Shown here: positions 10,241 to 21,609 of the stretch, piece by piece
Layout: each line of letters begins with the position of its first letter
Numbering within the stretch: the first letter of the stretch is position 1
Origin: Cryptomeria japonica
Taxonomy: Eukaryota > Streptophyta > Pinopsida > Cupressales > Cupressaceae
Length of the DNA stretch: 28,100 nt
Assembly: GCF_030272615.1 (NCBI RefSeq)
Contig: NW_026729348.1
Span: forward strand, 1 to 28,100
Reading direction: 5' to 3'
Program-made: the position numbers and the translations under genes
The notes under the pieces: generated by a model
Told to the model about the DNA's origin: nothing
Databases searched by the model: none
What the model saw: the letters and a program-made list of their open reading frames with translations, nothing else

Positions 10241-10319
10241 ACAACATGTACCCCTTATGACCCTGACCACATAAGATCTCATATATTGTGTACATGCATC
10301 CATCCCCTTAAGTCAAGTG

Positions 10320-12295
10320 TCTTAAATGATTAATTACAAAATTTGTAGATGTTAAATTTAAAATTACTATTCTAAGTACATGAAATTAACTAATTAACTA
10401 ATTACGACTATACCCCTCTTAAAACATACTATTACAATCATACCCGTTTTAATGTATACTAGGAGGTCTATTAACTATATATATATATTATTAAATGCCA
10501 TATATTAAATAGCATAATAGGTCCTACTAACTATATATGAAATTAAGTAATTACGATCAAATTAAATAGAATTACTTGACCAAGTCTTAAGGGGATCCCA
10601 TTAAGACACATGTAAAATTAGGACATGCATGTGTCTTAAGGGGATCCTAGTTGTAATTATTTATTTAAAATGATCCCCTTTAGCCATATGTGTGTCCTAT
10701 ATTTAAAGTAGTTCTTCTTTCCTTTCCTTGTCACATACATCCTATAATCTAGGTAGATGGTATTAAGCCACATACATCCTAATTAGGCCTATCATCTTAG
10801 GCCTATCCCTTTAAGTCATGTGTCTTAAATGATTAATTACAAAATTTGTAGATGCTAAATTTGAAATTCCTATTCTAAGTACATGAAATTAACTAATTAC
10901 AACCATATGGGCCTCTTAAATAGCACATGTAATAGGTCCTATTAACTATATATTCAGTTTATTAAACTTAATTATGATCAAATTAAATATAATTTCGACC
11001 ATGTCCCCTTAAGACACATGTAATTAGGAAATGTACGTACATCCTATAATTTAGGTTTGTCCTCTTAAGCCACATACATCCTATAATTTAGGCCTCTCCC
11101 CTTAAGCCACATACATCCTATAATTTGTAGATGCTAAATTTGAAATTCCTATTCTAAGTACATTAAATTAACTATTTACAACCATATGGGCCTCTTAACA
11201 TACTATTACAACAATTCCCCTTTTAACATACTAGGACCTATTAACTATACATACACTATTAAATGCCATATATATTAAACAACATGTAATAGGTCCTATT
11301 AACTATATATTTAATTTTTTAAACTTAATTATGATCAAATTTAATTTAATTTTGAACATGTTCCCTTAAGACACATGTAATTAGGAAATGCACGTACATC
11401 CTATAATTTAGGCTTGTCCCCTTAAGCCACATATATCCTATAATTTGTAGATGCTAAATTTGAAATTCCTATTCTAAGTACATTAAATTAACTATATTTA
11501 CAACCACATGGGCCTCTTAACATACTATTACGACAATTCCCCTTAAATAACATACTAGGACCTATTAACTATTTATATTATTAAATGCCATATATATTAA
11601 ATAGCATGTAATAGGTCCTATTAACTATATATTCAATTTATTAGACTTAATTATGATCAAATTTAATTTAATTTCGAACATGTCCCCTTAAGACACATGT
11701 AATTAGAAAATGCACGTACATCCTATAATTTAGGCTTGTCCCCTTAAGCCACATACATCCTATAATTTGTAGATGCTAAATTTGAAATTCCTATTCTAAG
11801 TACATTAAATTAACTATATTTAAAACCATATAGGCCTCTTAACATACTTTTATGACAATTCCCCTTTTAACATACTAGGACCTATTAACTATATATATTA
11901 TTAAATGCCATATGTATTAAATAGCATGTAATAGGTCCTATTAACTATATATTCAATTTATTAAACTTAATTATGATCAAATTTAATTTAATTTCGATCA
12001 TGTCCCCTTAAGACACATGTAATTAGGAAATGCACGTACATCCTATAATTTAGGCAAGTGTCCCCTTAAGCCACATACATCCTATAATTTGTAGATGCCA
12101 AATTTGAAATTCCTAATCTAAGTACATTAAATTAACTATATTTACAACCATACTGGCCTCTTAACATACTATTACGACAATTTTCCTTTTAACATGTACT
12201 AGGACCTATTAACTATATATATTATTAAATACCATATATATTAAATAGCATGTAATAGGTCCTATTAACTATATATTCAATTTATTAACATCCAT
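10320..12295. repeat. 321-bp tandem array, about five full units plus a longer first interval
   Basis: The landmark GTAGATGCTAAATTTGAAAT, or a variant, occurs at about 10345, 10848, 11127, 11447, 11769 and 12091. Spacings are 503, 279, 320, 322 and 322 bp. Each later unit holds CCTATTCTAAGTACATTAAA, a CATACTAGGACCTATTAACT segment, AATAGGTCCTATTAACTATA in direct repetition, and CCCCTTAAG(A/C)CACAT. The last three units are the most alike, suggesting expansion at the right side. The array lies inside the transposon, upstream of the plus-strand gene. No coding frame. Confidence 0.88.
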
Positions 12296-12724
12296 CCTAA
12301 TTAGGCCTATCCTCTTAAGCCAATTGTCCTAGTTAGGCCTATCCCCTTAAGCCACGTGTCCTAACTTTAGGCCAATCCCCTTAAGTCGTGTGTCACTTGA
12401 TGATTAATTACAAACATTTTCATAGATGTTAAATTTTAAATTCTTATACATGATCATATTATATGTAAAAACGTGCATGTTCTTGATTTCATATGTACAC
12501 ATTAAATTTTTTATCATTTATCTGTCTATAGAGTTTATATATGTATATATGCTTACAATGTATATATATATATGTAGATTGTACATGTTTTAAAATTATA
12601 TGTAATTTAAATTTATGTTTTAGTTTCAAAAGTTGGATTTTAAATTTTTATTTGATTTTTAATTAAATGTATGTGTACATGTATATATATATATGCAGTG
12701 CTCAGATTACATACACATCATCAC
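12296..12724. other. Upstream region of the plus-strand gene
   Basis: Starts with three more CCCCTTAAG-type motifs (to about 12390), then AT-rich DNA with TATATATA runs at 12535-12575 and 12680-12692. A possible 3' splice site TATATGCAG lies about 30 bp before the first ATG, so a 5' untranslated exon further upstream is possible. No upstream coding exon was found. Confidence 0.4.
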
Positions 12725-14875
12725 ATGGATGTGTTTGATATAGAAGATTTTCTTAATGCAACAGGGCCTCAACCCCCCCCAAGATGACCTTGCCCATGGT
12801 GCACCACCTCCACCCCCATGTCCACTCCCACCCCCTCATCCACCTCCACCCCCACCCGATCATCATCCTCCATCTCCTGATTCTGCTGAGGCTCGATTTT
12901 GAGCCATTATTGATGAGAATGTTGTTTTCATACAGGGAAAAGTTAATGAGATCCTTAGAGCACCACATATATCCCCACACATGCACCATTTTGCATCGAA
13001 GATGCAACACGTTATTGATGCAGTTAGGTCTATAGATGCAGAGCTCAATTCACATCGAGCATGGAGAGGGGATAGACACCGGTTTTATTCTGATGGCCTC
13101 TCCTATAAGGATATTTTGAACCTAAGAATAGACAAATCTCACCTTGTTCCATATTTTTGAAACGCCATCATAGGTGAACCCATTCCACCAAACAAATCCT
13201 ACATATCCATGGGGTGGAGTACACATCGGGGCATGGCCGATAATTTTTGGGATTGATGGCATATTGTATTTGACACCCCACCACATGCCAACATAGAGTG
13301 CCCTTTATACTTCTTGAGAAAATTATATGCAGAGTTTGTTTTGGGTTTAAAGCCCAATTATTTTGACATTAGAGCATTCCAGGGTGTTGGTGGTGGCATG
13401 CCACAGAATAGGTTGGGGGCACCTATTGACCCCAATAGACCTCCCCATTTCCAGGCCATTATGGCACCTATGTCTGTTATACCTATGACTTTTCATCAAC
13501 ATTCTCTTATCTCCACATTGGACACATTGACCACACTCACTAGTAGCCTTTGTCAGTAGACAACTGATTTATTGGACCGTGGTGACATTGACACTGGTGA
13601 GGATGATGTTGACATGAGTACAGCCATTCCACATACATCGACACCTCATTTTTGTATGAGTTGCCATTGATTATGCTATGGGCCTTGTGATGGTCCAGAC
13701 CTTGCTTTGAGTTCACATTATGGTCCATCATCTTTAGCTGCACAGGGAGCATCCACTGATCATGATAATATTGGTTCATATGTCAATTTTCTTTGTGCTG
13801 ATGATCATCCCATAGATCATGATTTACGTGGTAAACAGGTATGGGGCCACCATCTTTAAATTTGTAACATAATTTATATAGATCTCTCTATCTATATGTC
13901 TTCACTATTTACACATGTACATGTCTCCAGCCCATGTTTGGGGCCACTATGACACTGACTTCCATGTCAGATTGCCCACCTCCCACTGTGCTGAGTGTAG
14001 CTCCTCCAACATCGGTTGTTGCAGATGAGCAGAGAGATTTAGTATGTTGACACTCTATCTTAATTTATATATATATTTAGAGATTTAATTAATTTTGTTC
14101 ATCAAACTTACATTTAAATAAATAAATAAACATCATGTACATTTGTTTTAATATCTAGATTTAATTAATTTTGTTGTGTACAGGTGGACACGACCATCAG
14201 AATGAGTTTACATTCAGATGAGCCATATCATCATCCTGATCCTCTTATTAGTTTTCTACAGACATCGTTTGCATTTCAGGTATTTAATGTTGATTTAAAT
14301 TAAAAAAATTTGATACAAGTTTCAGATATTTTTTTAAAAAATTAAATTAATTTGTATATTATATAATATATGTACATGCGTGCATATAATTGACACGTGC
14401 AACTCTTTTTTAAATACCTTGTAGGATCTTGTTGATAGTGGAGTTTTTGTTGATGTCGCCCTGGATACTGTAATGCATAGAGGAGATGATCTAAGTTAGG
14501 TACATGCGTATTCAAACATTAAATTATCTCTAGTTCAAAATGAACATTTAAAATATAAATTTAATTAAAAGTTCTATTTTAAATCATTTATCTTGATCTA
14601 TATACATGTACTATATAGCGTGAGATACCAGTGCCATTGACTACCCCTATAGCACCTAGAGATGCAGAGCCCTCAGTAGAGTGTAGAGGAGATGAGTCTA
14701 CTCATGTACACGTATGTGCTATGAAACTTATAATTGAAAATTTTAAATTGTTTATATATATATATATGAACATGAACTACGTAGAACTCTCACAAACTTG
14801 AACATTTTTGTCTTGCAGAGTGGATCTTCTCCTCTTCGTCCACGTGGCTTGAATAGGAATCTAGATCATATATAG
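12725..14875 (+). pseudogene. Six-exon accessory gene of the transposon, decayed, function unknown
   Basis: Six exons: 12725-13838, 13931-14041, 14184-14279, 14425-14499, 14619-14711 and 14819-14875. All five introns have GT...AG ends and are phase 0, and exons 2-5 are exact multiples of 3. Exon 1 starts MDVFDIEDFL, then a Pro/His-rich stretch, then a segment with KVNEILRAP, HRAWRGDRHRFYSDGLSYKD, GWSTHRGMADNFWD and PLYFLRKLYAEFVLGLKPNY. I recognise no family. The start was chosen because it opens exon 1 after a splice-like TATGCAG. The frame shifts once in a run of eight C at 12773-12780. In-frame stops follow at 12900, 13158, 13254, 13557, 13668 and 14497, five or more of them explicable as CGA to TGA or CAG to TAG. 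The continuous frame between stops and the consistent splice phases show a once-functional gene. Confidence 0.8.
13314..13559 (+). other. Best-preserved uninterrupted piece of exon 1
   Basis: This is part of exon 1 of the accessory gene and not a separate gene. It reads without a stop from RKLYAEFVLGLKPNYFDIR through a Gly-rich GVGGGMPQNR and a Pro-rich APIDPNRPPHFQ to LTSSLCQ, where a TAG probably replaces a Gln codon. The frame continues on both sides beyond the stops. Confidence 0.7.
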
Positions 14876-16256
14876 GGCTTATAGTCATCTTCATTTTAGG
14901 GGCTCGATTTGTTACATGTTTCATGCAATTTACTGACATTTGATCATTCCATCCCATGGGACTTGTTTATTTTGTACACTTTGATTATATATTTCATTTT
15001 GAGCATGGACTTGATGTACATGTGTACATGTGTACACACTCGAACTTGTTTATTTTGCATGTACACTTTGATTATATTTCATGTTGACCACATGTGGACT
15101 TGTTGAACATCACACATCTAGACTTGATATACATATATGCAGTGTGTGTACATGTGATATATATATATATATATAGTACACATACATACATGTGTTTCAT
15201 AGACATTAAATATTTATTTATTTATAATCATCTCGAGCTATGTAATTTTTTTTTTTTAATTCTAAATCTATATACATGTGTATGTGTATGTACATGATAC
15301 TAAAACTAAATAAATAGAAATTAAAAATAAATGAAGCAACTGCAATTGAACACATATACACATGAGCGGTTGATATTTATAAAAATAGCACACTTGTACA
15401 CATGTACATATATACATTAAAAATAAAACACTTGCAATTTTGATATTTTTCCAAATAACATGTGTACACACACAAATGTTGTATACATTAAAAATTTAAT
15501 TCAAAGCAATTGATAATTTCTAAAATAACCATGTACACATGCACACATATATACATACTAAAAGCTTAAATATAAAAAAGTTGAATCCAGGTGCATCTCT
15601 TGAATATATAATAATTTAGCTTCATCCACATCTCAAATTAAAAATTTTCAAGATCCACACGTCTTAAATCTATATATTAAAGTCTAACTCAATATTCTGA
15701 AATCTAAAGTATTATATAAGTTTGATCCAATCTAAGACATTAAAAATAGTTTCAAAAGCGATCTAGATAAATTAGATCTCCACAGTTTCAAAAGTGATCT
15801 AGAGATTTTAAATTAGATCTCCACAATTAAAAGCCTGGTTACAAGATGTACCTACATGCACACACAAAAAAAATTAATCAGAACTTAATTAGAAATAAAC
15901 TAGGTCAAATTTAATTAAAAATACAAAAATAAATTAACTAAGTCAAATTTAATCAAAAAAATGATGCATACATACCAATTAGGACATGGCTTAAAAGGGG
16001 AAATTATTTAAGCAATTGAACAATTTTTATCATTGAAAAACATCAAATATGGAAATTAAAACTAAACATTTAACAAAAAAAAGGATGCTTACCAATTCAT
16101 TGGAAATCTTGATTTAATTCTAAAGATTCATGAACTCGTTTCACATGCCACCAACAACAAAAAACTACTTTAAAGAAAACCTACAATAACAAAAAATAGT
16201 TAGATATATATTATATATAGGATTTAAATCTAGGGGGTGAATTTAAGTTAAAACTA
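14876..16256. other. AT-rich spacer between the two convergent genes
   Basis: No coding frame was found. It is rich in TACATGTGTACA-type self-complementary words between 14990 and 15560 and has a TATATATA run near 15155. A 36-bp direct repeat of TTTCAAAAG(C/T)GATCTAGA sits at 15749-15825. Single CTTAAGGGG or CTTAAAAGGGG motifs start to appear near 15985. It presumably holds the polyadenylation region of both genes, but I cannot point to a specific signal. Confidence 0.5.
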
Positions 16257-16968
16257 CCTAGACATGTGGCTTAAGGGGAAATTAACTAATTAGGACATAT
16301 GGCTTAAAAGAGGATCATTTGAAGTAAATTATAGGACATGGCTTAAGGGGAAATTAATTGATTAGGACATGGCTCGGCTTAAGGGGATCAAACTAGAAAT
16401 AGGACATGTACCTTAAAAGAGGATCATTTGAACTAAATTATAGGACATGGCTTAAGGGTAGATTAATTGATTAGGACATGAATCAGCTTAAGGGGATGGG
16501 TGTACAATTGGGACATGTGGTTTAAGGGGATCAAACTAGAAATAAGACATGTTTCTTAAAAGAGGATCATTTGAAGTAAATTATAGGAAATGGCTTAAGG
16601 GGAGATTAATTGATTAGGACATGACTCGGCTTAAGGGGATGGGTGTACAATTGGGACATTTGGCTTAAGGGGATCAAACTAGAAATAAGACATGTTGCTT
16701 AAAAGAGGATCATTTGAAGTAAATTATAAGACATGGCTTAAGGGGAGATTAATTGATTAGGACATGACTTGGCTTAAGGGGATGGGTGTACAATTGGGAC
16801 ATGTGACTTAAGGGGATCAAACTAGAAATAGGACATGTGCCTTAAAAGAGGATCATTTGAAGTAAATTATAGGACATGGCTTACGGGGAAATTAATTGTT
16901 TAGGACATGACTTGGCTTAAGGGGATGGGTGTACAATTGGGACATGTGGCTTAAGGGGATCAAAATAA
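16257..16968. repeat. 143-bp tandem array, mirror orientation to the left arrays
   Basis: GGGGATGGGTGTACAATTGG recurs at 16492, 16635, 16778 and 16921, exactly 143 bp apart. AAAAGAGGATCATTTGA recurs at about 16307, 16415, 16557, 16701 and 16844. Each unit contains several GGACATG(T)GGCTTAAGGGG motifs. That is the reverse complement of the CCCCTTAAGCCACATGTCC motif in the left arrays. The array lies downstream of the 3' end of the transposase-like gene. Confidence 0.9.
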
Positions 16969-17630
16969 TTGAGGACAAAAAAAATTAGAATCTAGATGGA
17001 AGTGCAAAATAGTCAAGTTCACATTTTAAAACAAGTATATGTACTTCTATATATATTAAATACTTATTCCATTACATGTAACACAATTGTGTAAGATCTC
17101 TCAATAAGGCGAAAGACCTATATATATCAAACAATAATATTTAAACCATCTACATGATCAAATGGTATGTACTAAAAAAAAATTATATATGTACAATATG
17201 TACATACATACATTTAACATGTATACATACCTCTTTATTTAAATACTTATTCCCTTGTACCATCTGCATCCTCTTTTTTTTCCAAAGCATCTATAATTGT
17301 CTCATGATCTTCCATAGAAATTGTCCACAACTTTTTATTACTAGGTTTGCCGCGATATCTCACTAGTTGTATATTTGTTGCAACAATCAAATGTGAGTAG
17401 TGTATTATCTTCTTATGTGTTTCATAATCTTCAAAAGTAGGCAAACCATTCTTCCTTGTCAAATATTTCCTTAGCCATGTTCCAACAACTACCACTGAAC
17501 CAGTTGGATAATGAAAATCATCGTCATCTTCTCGAGGATTAACTAGTTTGTGTTTAGTCTCAACACATCGAGCCAACCAATATTATGTTTCCTCTTCATT
17601 TTCCTCAAGTGCAACAATGGCATACAAGTC

Positions 17631-17773
17631 CTAGACAAACAAAAAATTAATAAATTATCACAATTTAGAATTTAAAAAATACCATTTTTAATTTACACTA
17701 AATATATAAAAGTTTGAAACTAATTTTATTAAATGGCCAACAAAATAATAAAAAAATGATTACCTTTCTGTAC
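17631..17773 (-). other. Intron of the transposase-like gene
   Basis: The 3' splice site GTTTGTCTAG lies directly before the frame DLYAIVALEENEEE (exon starts at 17630). The strongest 5' site is AAAG|GTAATC, with the intron starting at 17763, but it leaves the frame one base out. The weaker CTT|GTACAG, with the intron starting at 17773, keeps frame. Either one base has been lost or gained, or the weaker site is used. Confidence 0.55.
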
Positions 17774-18079
17774 AAGGTCTGAAACACGATCATAATCATT
17801 TGATGCAAATAGCTCATCATTATCTTCAATTGTGTTAATTTGATCTTGTTCTTGAGTAGGAGTCAACGATCTTTGATTCCAATCTTCAACCCATTCAGTA
17901 TTCTCACATACATCAGAATCACCTGAAATACAAAATTGACAAAAACATGCAAGTTCCCTTATCCATATAGTCCATGTGCTTGCATTTGAACTCTTAAATG
18001 AATTCCATTTTGTCGATCCACTAATTGTCTCACAATCAAGTTTCAGCACAATGTTTTCCTCTTCAACTAATCAAAAGAA

Positions 18080-19060
18080 TCATTGAATTGTTGAGTTCAC
18101 ACTTGATCCAGTAGATAAGGTTGTGTTGCACCAATCTACAATTGCATGTGCATCTTTAAATTTTATATTATCTTCAAATTTTAATTGCTCTCTAGCAAGA
18201 ATTCTTGTAACACATGCACCAGCTCCATCATGTTCTCCTTTACCATGTCCATCTTCAAAAAAACTCCATATATGTTGGATATTGTATTCCTTGTGAGCCC
18301 TGCTTAACCAATAAAAAATTTGAGCATTCTTGAATTGTCCAGTACAATTATCTGACCATATAAGATGTTCCATCATCTGGATTCCTCTTTCTCTTATATT
18401 TCTATAAAATATGCTAAAACAATATTGAACAAACTCTGACGAGTGCATCCTATTATCACTCACATAGAAATGATACTCCCTTAGGATTTTTCTATCATCC
18501 TCTGTGCTATCATCTGCTTGTCTATAAACAATATGAACAAAAATAGCAACTTGAGTGGAATTGTAATATTGAGATTGAATTTCCTCTTGTGGCTTAAGAG
18601 TATAGTTTTTAGCAAAGTCCACCACTGATAGTATACTTCCAACCGGAAATGTATTTCTACATGTGCAAAATTGAGAATCAAGCCATCTAGCATGTTGAGA
18701 GTGTGTCACATATTTTGGTACAATCTTACTTTTAAATTCTGACATGAATGCATGTACACTAACCTTCTCTGTGATTATATCGACATGCTCTCCTATTTTC
18801 CCATCCTTTAAGGGATACTCAACATTCTTAAATCTTCTAACATCCACTAGTTGTTGTCCAAAATCAGTTTCACTACTCTCATGCATACATTCTACTAGTG
18901 ATGAAAAATTGCCACAACTAGAACATTGTCCAGAGATACATGAATGTAAATAAAATAATTGCCCATTAGTTCTTTGACAAAATAAACTTGCTACAAATTC
19001 TTTGATTGATTTAGGTGGCATATCAATACCACATTCCTGGATAAGCATGTTACTATGCAA
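18080..19060 (-). other. Catalytic core frame of the transposase-like gene
   Basis: This is the longest intact piece of the transposase-like gene, 326 codons. A Cys cluster lies at residues 41-49 (CISGQCSSC) and a Cys pair at 132-134. Three acidic motifs stand where a DDD/DDE nuclease needs them: D148 in VVDFAKNY, D237 in WSDNCTGQFK and D278 in HGKGEHDG, with E276 as an alternative third residue. EIQSQYYNSTQVAIF follows the first motif and FYWLSRAHKEY the second. Spacings are 89 and 41 residues. The real gene starts far upstream: the frame continues before the first Met as HYYYDVFRYICCIL and joins the preceding frame through a one-base shift near 19100. Assignment to a named superfamily would need a profile search. 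Confidence 0.8.
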
Positions 19061-20600
19061 AATACAACATATGTATCGAAAAACATCATAATAGTAATGA
19101 ATTGCACGTGCATTTTACAACAACAAGAGACTCTTTGCTTGTTAATTTTCACATACCAGGGCTTGCATTTTTCAAATGATCTTTGACTTATAGTAATATT
19201 TCCATGTAACAAAACTTCATCCAAAGATTTTCTATAAAATTTAGTTTGAGTTGTGTCTAATAGGTGTTTTGGATGAGGGTCATGAATTTTACACCCCACT
19301 CTCAACTTTAGAACATCTCTAGCATTAGATGATACCCTTGTATTATCATGCCAAAACTTTTCAACCAAAGATTTCACTTCAATATTCAATTTCATATTTG
19401 ACCTGCAAAGTCTACCACTAAAACTCCAACTTTGGTTGATTGGATCACTTTCAATACTTTCTCTTCTTTTAGCTACTCTAACCAATGTTTTAGGATGCAT
19501 CTTTAAAATTCCACTAATGTTGCTTACCATCCTTTTATTCAAGGTTGCTTTATTCACTATGGCAGTTGTTATAGCTCGTCGCGCTGCATTCTTATCTTTA
19601 GATAGACTCGTTGTACCGATAGATTCACTGGCACTTGCAACAGTAGACATAGCATGCTTAACATATTCATCTTTTCTTTATGGTTTCACATAGATGCCTA
19701 TTTTTTTCATCACTTTCTCATTTTCCACATTCTCATCAATTGCATCATAAGTTGACATTGAATTGCAAGTTTTTTTCGATAAAAAAATTCTTTGTATATT
19801 CTATTGGCATATGTTCTTATTTGTCTCCAAGAAATCTTACCAGGAAGATTATCCAGAACATTTTTTTCAATTTTTATTAAAAAGTTTCCCTGATCTTCAA
19901 CAATTGGAGGATTTTCATTTTCACCATGTTCAAAAGGATTTTTAGTTTCAACATTCAAAATAATTTCATCTTTACCAACGTGAAGGTTTTCATTTTCATG
20001 GACAATTCTATCAATCTCAACATTGGTATATCCAGCTTCTACTAAATCATCAATATGAATATCACCTATAATCACATTATCCATGTCTTGCAGAGAAGGA
20101 TTTGAAGATGTACCTAGATAATTTGAAGATGTACCTGGATTTGAGGATGTTGTACTTGGAATATTCTTCATAATTGTTTCACTCACATCATCATCATCCA
20201 TAATTGCATCATCTATGTCCATTTGATCCCCCAAGGATCATCTTGAATGTTTGTCTCTTCCATTGTTGTGGATCCAGAAGCATCAGGATTATTCATTTGT
20301 CAAATCATCATTCTTCTATCCCTTTGACGTTTGGCCTCCTTCTCTCGTTCTTCTTGAATTTCCTCGACGGTCAATTTCCTCCTTTGTTTCTTCATCTAAC
20401 ATTGTTTAGACCCCATGACTAAAAACTTATGCAATAAATGCCACCTTCAAAAAATGGATCTAAAATTGCAACAAAAGAGCATCTAAAGGACAACTAAATC
20501 ATAATATATCATGTAAAAACTCGCACATTTGAAGACATGTTTTATTATGTTAAATGATCATATATTTATACAATTCGAAAAAAAAAAATTAATGGAAAAA

Positions 20601-20743
20601 CAAAACAGGATCCCATTTTCAACACGGGATCTTGTTTTAATTCAAAACAGGATCCTGTTTGGTTTTTTTTAAAATAATTTGCAATATAGAACGGGATCCC
20701 ATTTTCAAAACGGGATCCCGTTCTCAACACGAGATCCTGTTTG
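20601..20743. promoter_or_regulatory. Right cluster of GGGATCCCG palindromic sites
   Basis: Six sites lie in 143 bp: ACAGGATCCCATTTT, ACGGGATCTTGTTTT, ACAGGATCCTGTTT, ACGGGATCCCATTTT, ACGGGATCCCGTTCT and ACGAGATCCTGTTT. They are spaced about 16-40 bp apart and match the cluster at 8254-8500. They lie about 860 bp inside the right end, further than the left cluster is from its end, and directly upstream of the transposase-like gene. They could therefore serve in transposition, in control of that gene, or both. Confidence 0.65.
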
Positions 20744-21603
20744 TAAAAAGATTTTTTTGGGGCCCACTTGTAGGTTAGGAATTAGCCTTGGTAAATGGTT
20801 CGAAAAGCCGACCCTGAGGCTCAGAATTGGTTTGACCTACAACTTCAAGCCCAAATCAAGCTTCATACAAAAAAATGACTTCAAAAATATATCTGAACAC
20901 CTAATTTTCAAAAAAAATTTAAACAACAAAAACCCATTATAGTACACACTATCTAGATTCCAAATATATAATTTTTTAAGAGAATGGATCAATATTTTTA
21001 ATTTTAAAATAATTTGTAATGAAAGAGATCCATAAACTTGAAATAACATGGTTTTTCAAAATTTAAATAACTTTTTTGTCTTTAAGTTTTTTGAAAAAAA
21101 ATTATATGGCATCAAACTACAGACAAGTCTATATAGTTTGAAAAAAAAAATTAAAAAATGTTAAGTTTAAGTCAAATTATGCTTGCCATACACGCGGATT
21201 TTTCAAAAAATGTGATTATGCCCAATTAAAAAATAACAAAAAAAAATATATATGGAAAAAAATTACAAAAAAATATCCTCATCAAAGGTGAGTGAGTTAT
21301 AGATATTTTCCCAAAAGGATAAAGAAAAATACTTTCATTTAGGTCAAATTATTCTTGTCATACACGGGCATGGTATGGTCCTAAAAAGTGACTTTTAAAC
21401 TATAGGTTTTACTAATGCCTATTCAAACTTCCTTTTTAAGATCTAGGTATTAAAACAAATTACATATTTGGAAAGTAGACTTCGAGCACTACATTTTCTA
21501 TTACTAAATTTTTTCAAGAATCATCCTTTAAGTGCCTCAAATATTTAGGTCAAACGGGACAAAATCAAAAAAAAAGGGAAAAAACTTCCACTTTTTGGCC
21601 AAA
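20744..21603. other. AT-rich right end of the transposon, no gene
   Basis: No convincing coding frame. A direct repeat of about 30 bp with GTCAAATTATNCTTGNCATA occurs at about 21171 and 21343. The left end has no counterpart for most of this segment, so the two ends are asymmetric. Confidence 0.55.
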
Positions 21604-21609
21604 AAGTGG
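21588..21609. repeat. 22-bp perfect palindrome overlapping the right terminal repeat
   Basis: The sequence starts CCACTTTTTGG, and its second half is the exact reverse complement. The left end has a shorter version, CCACTTAATGTGG, at the equivalent place (8186-8198). Confidence 0.9.

Larger units (their letters stand above)
17247..20395 (-). pseudogene. Transposase-like gene of the element (DDD/DDE type), decayed
   Basis: Reading from 20395: a basic segment (RRKLTVEEIQEEREKEAKRQ), an Asp/Glu/Ser-rich stretch, a helical region with KISWRQIRTYANRIYKEF, a segment with FWHDNTRVSSN and TQTKFYRKSLDE, and a Cys/His motif (KPWYVK...CCCKMH). The catalytic core follows at 19060-18080, then CFCQFCISGD...CEN. 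A C-terminal domain with YWLARCVETK and SHLIVATNIQL ends at 17247. The order resembles a family of uncharacterised transposase-like proteins found in plants and invertebrates, from memory. Breaks: stop at 20302, frameshift in a C5 run at 20228-20232, frameshift in an A7 run at 19781-19787, stop at 19680, frameshift near 19100, stops at 18082 and 18073, stop at 17585. A GT-AG intron of 133-143 bp (17631 to 17763 or 17773) precedes the last exon; only the longer version keeps frame. Confidence 0.82.

Noticed and set aside
12753-13048. Minus-strand frames opposite exon 1 (Trp/Gly-rich)
   Set aside because: They are antisense to the Pro/His-rich exon of the accessory gene; the plus-strand frame has consistent splice phases, the minus one has none.
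15094-15471. Cys/Tyr-rich short frames on both strands
   Set aside because: They are products of TACATGTGTACA and TATATA repeats in the AT-rich spacer between the two transposon genes.
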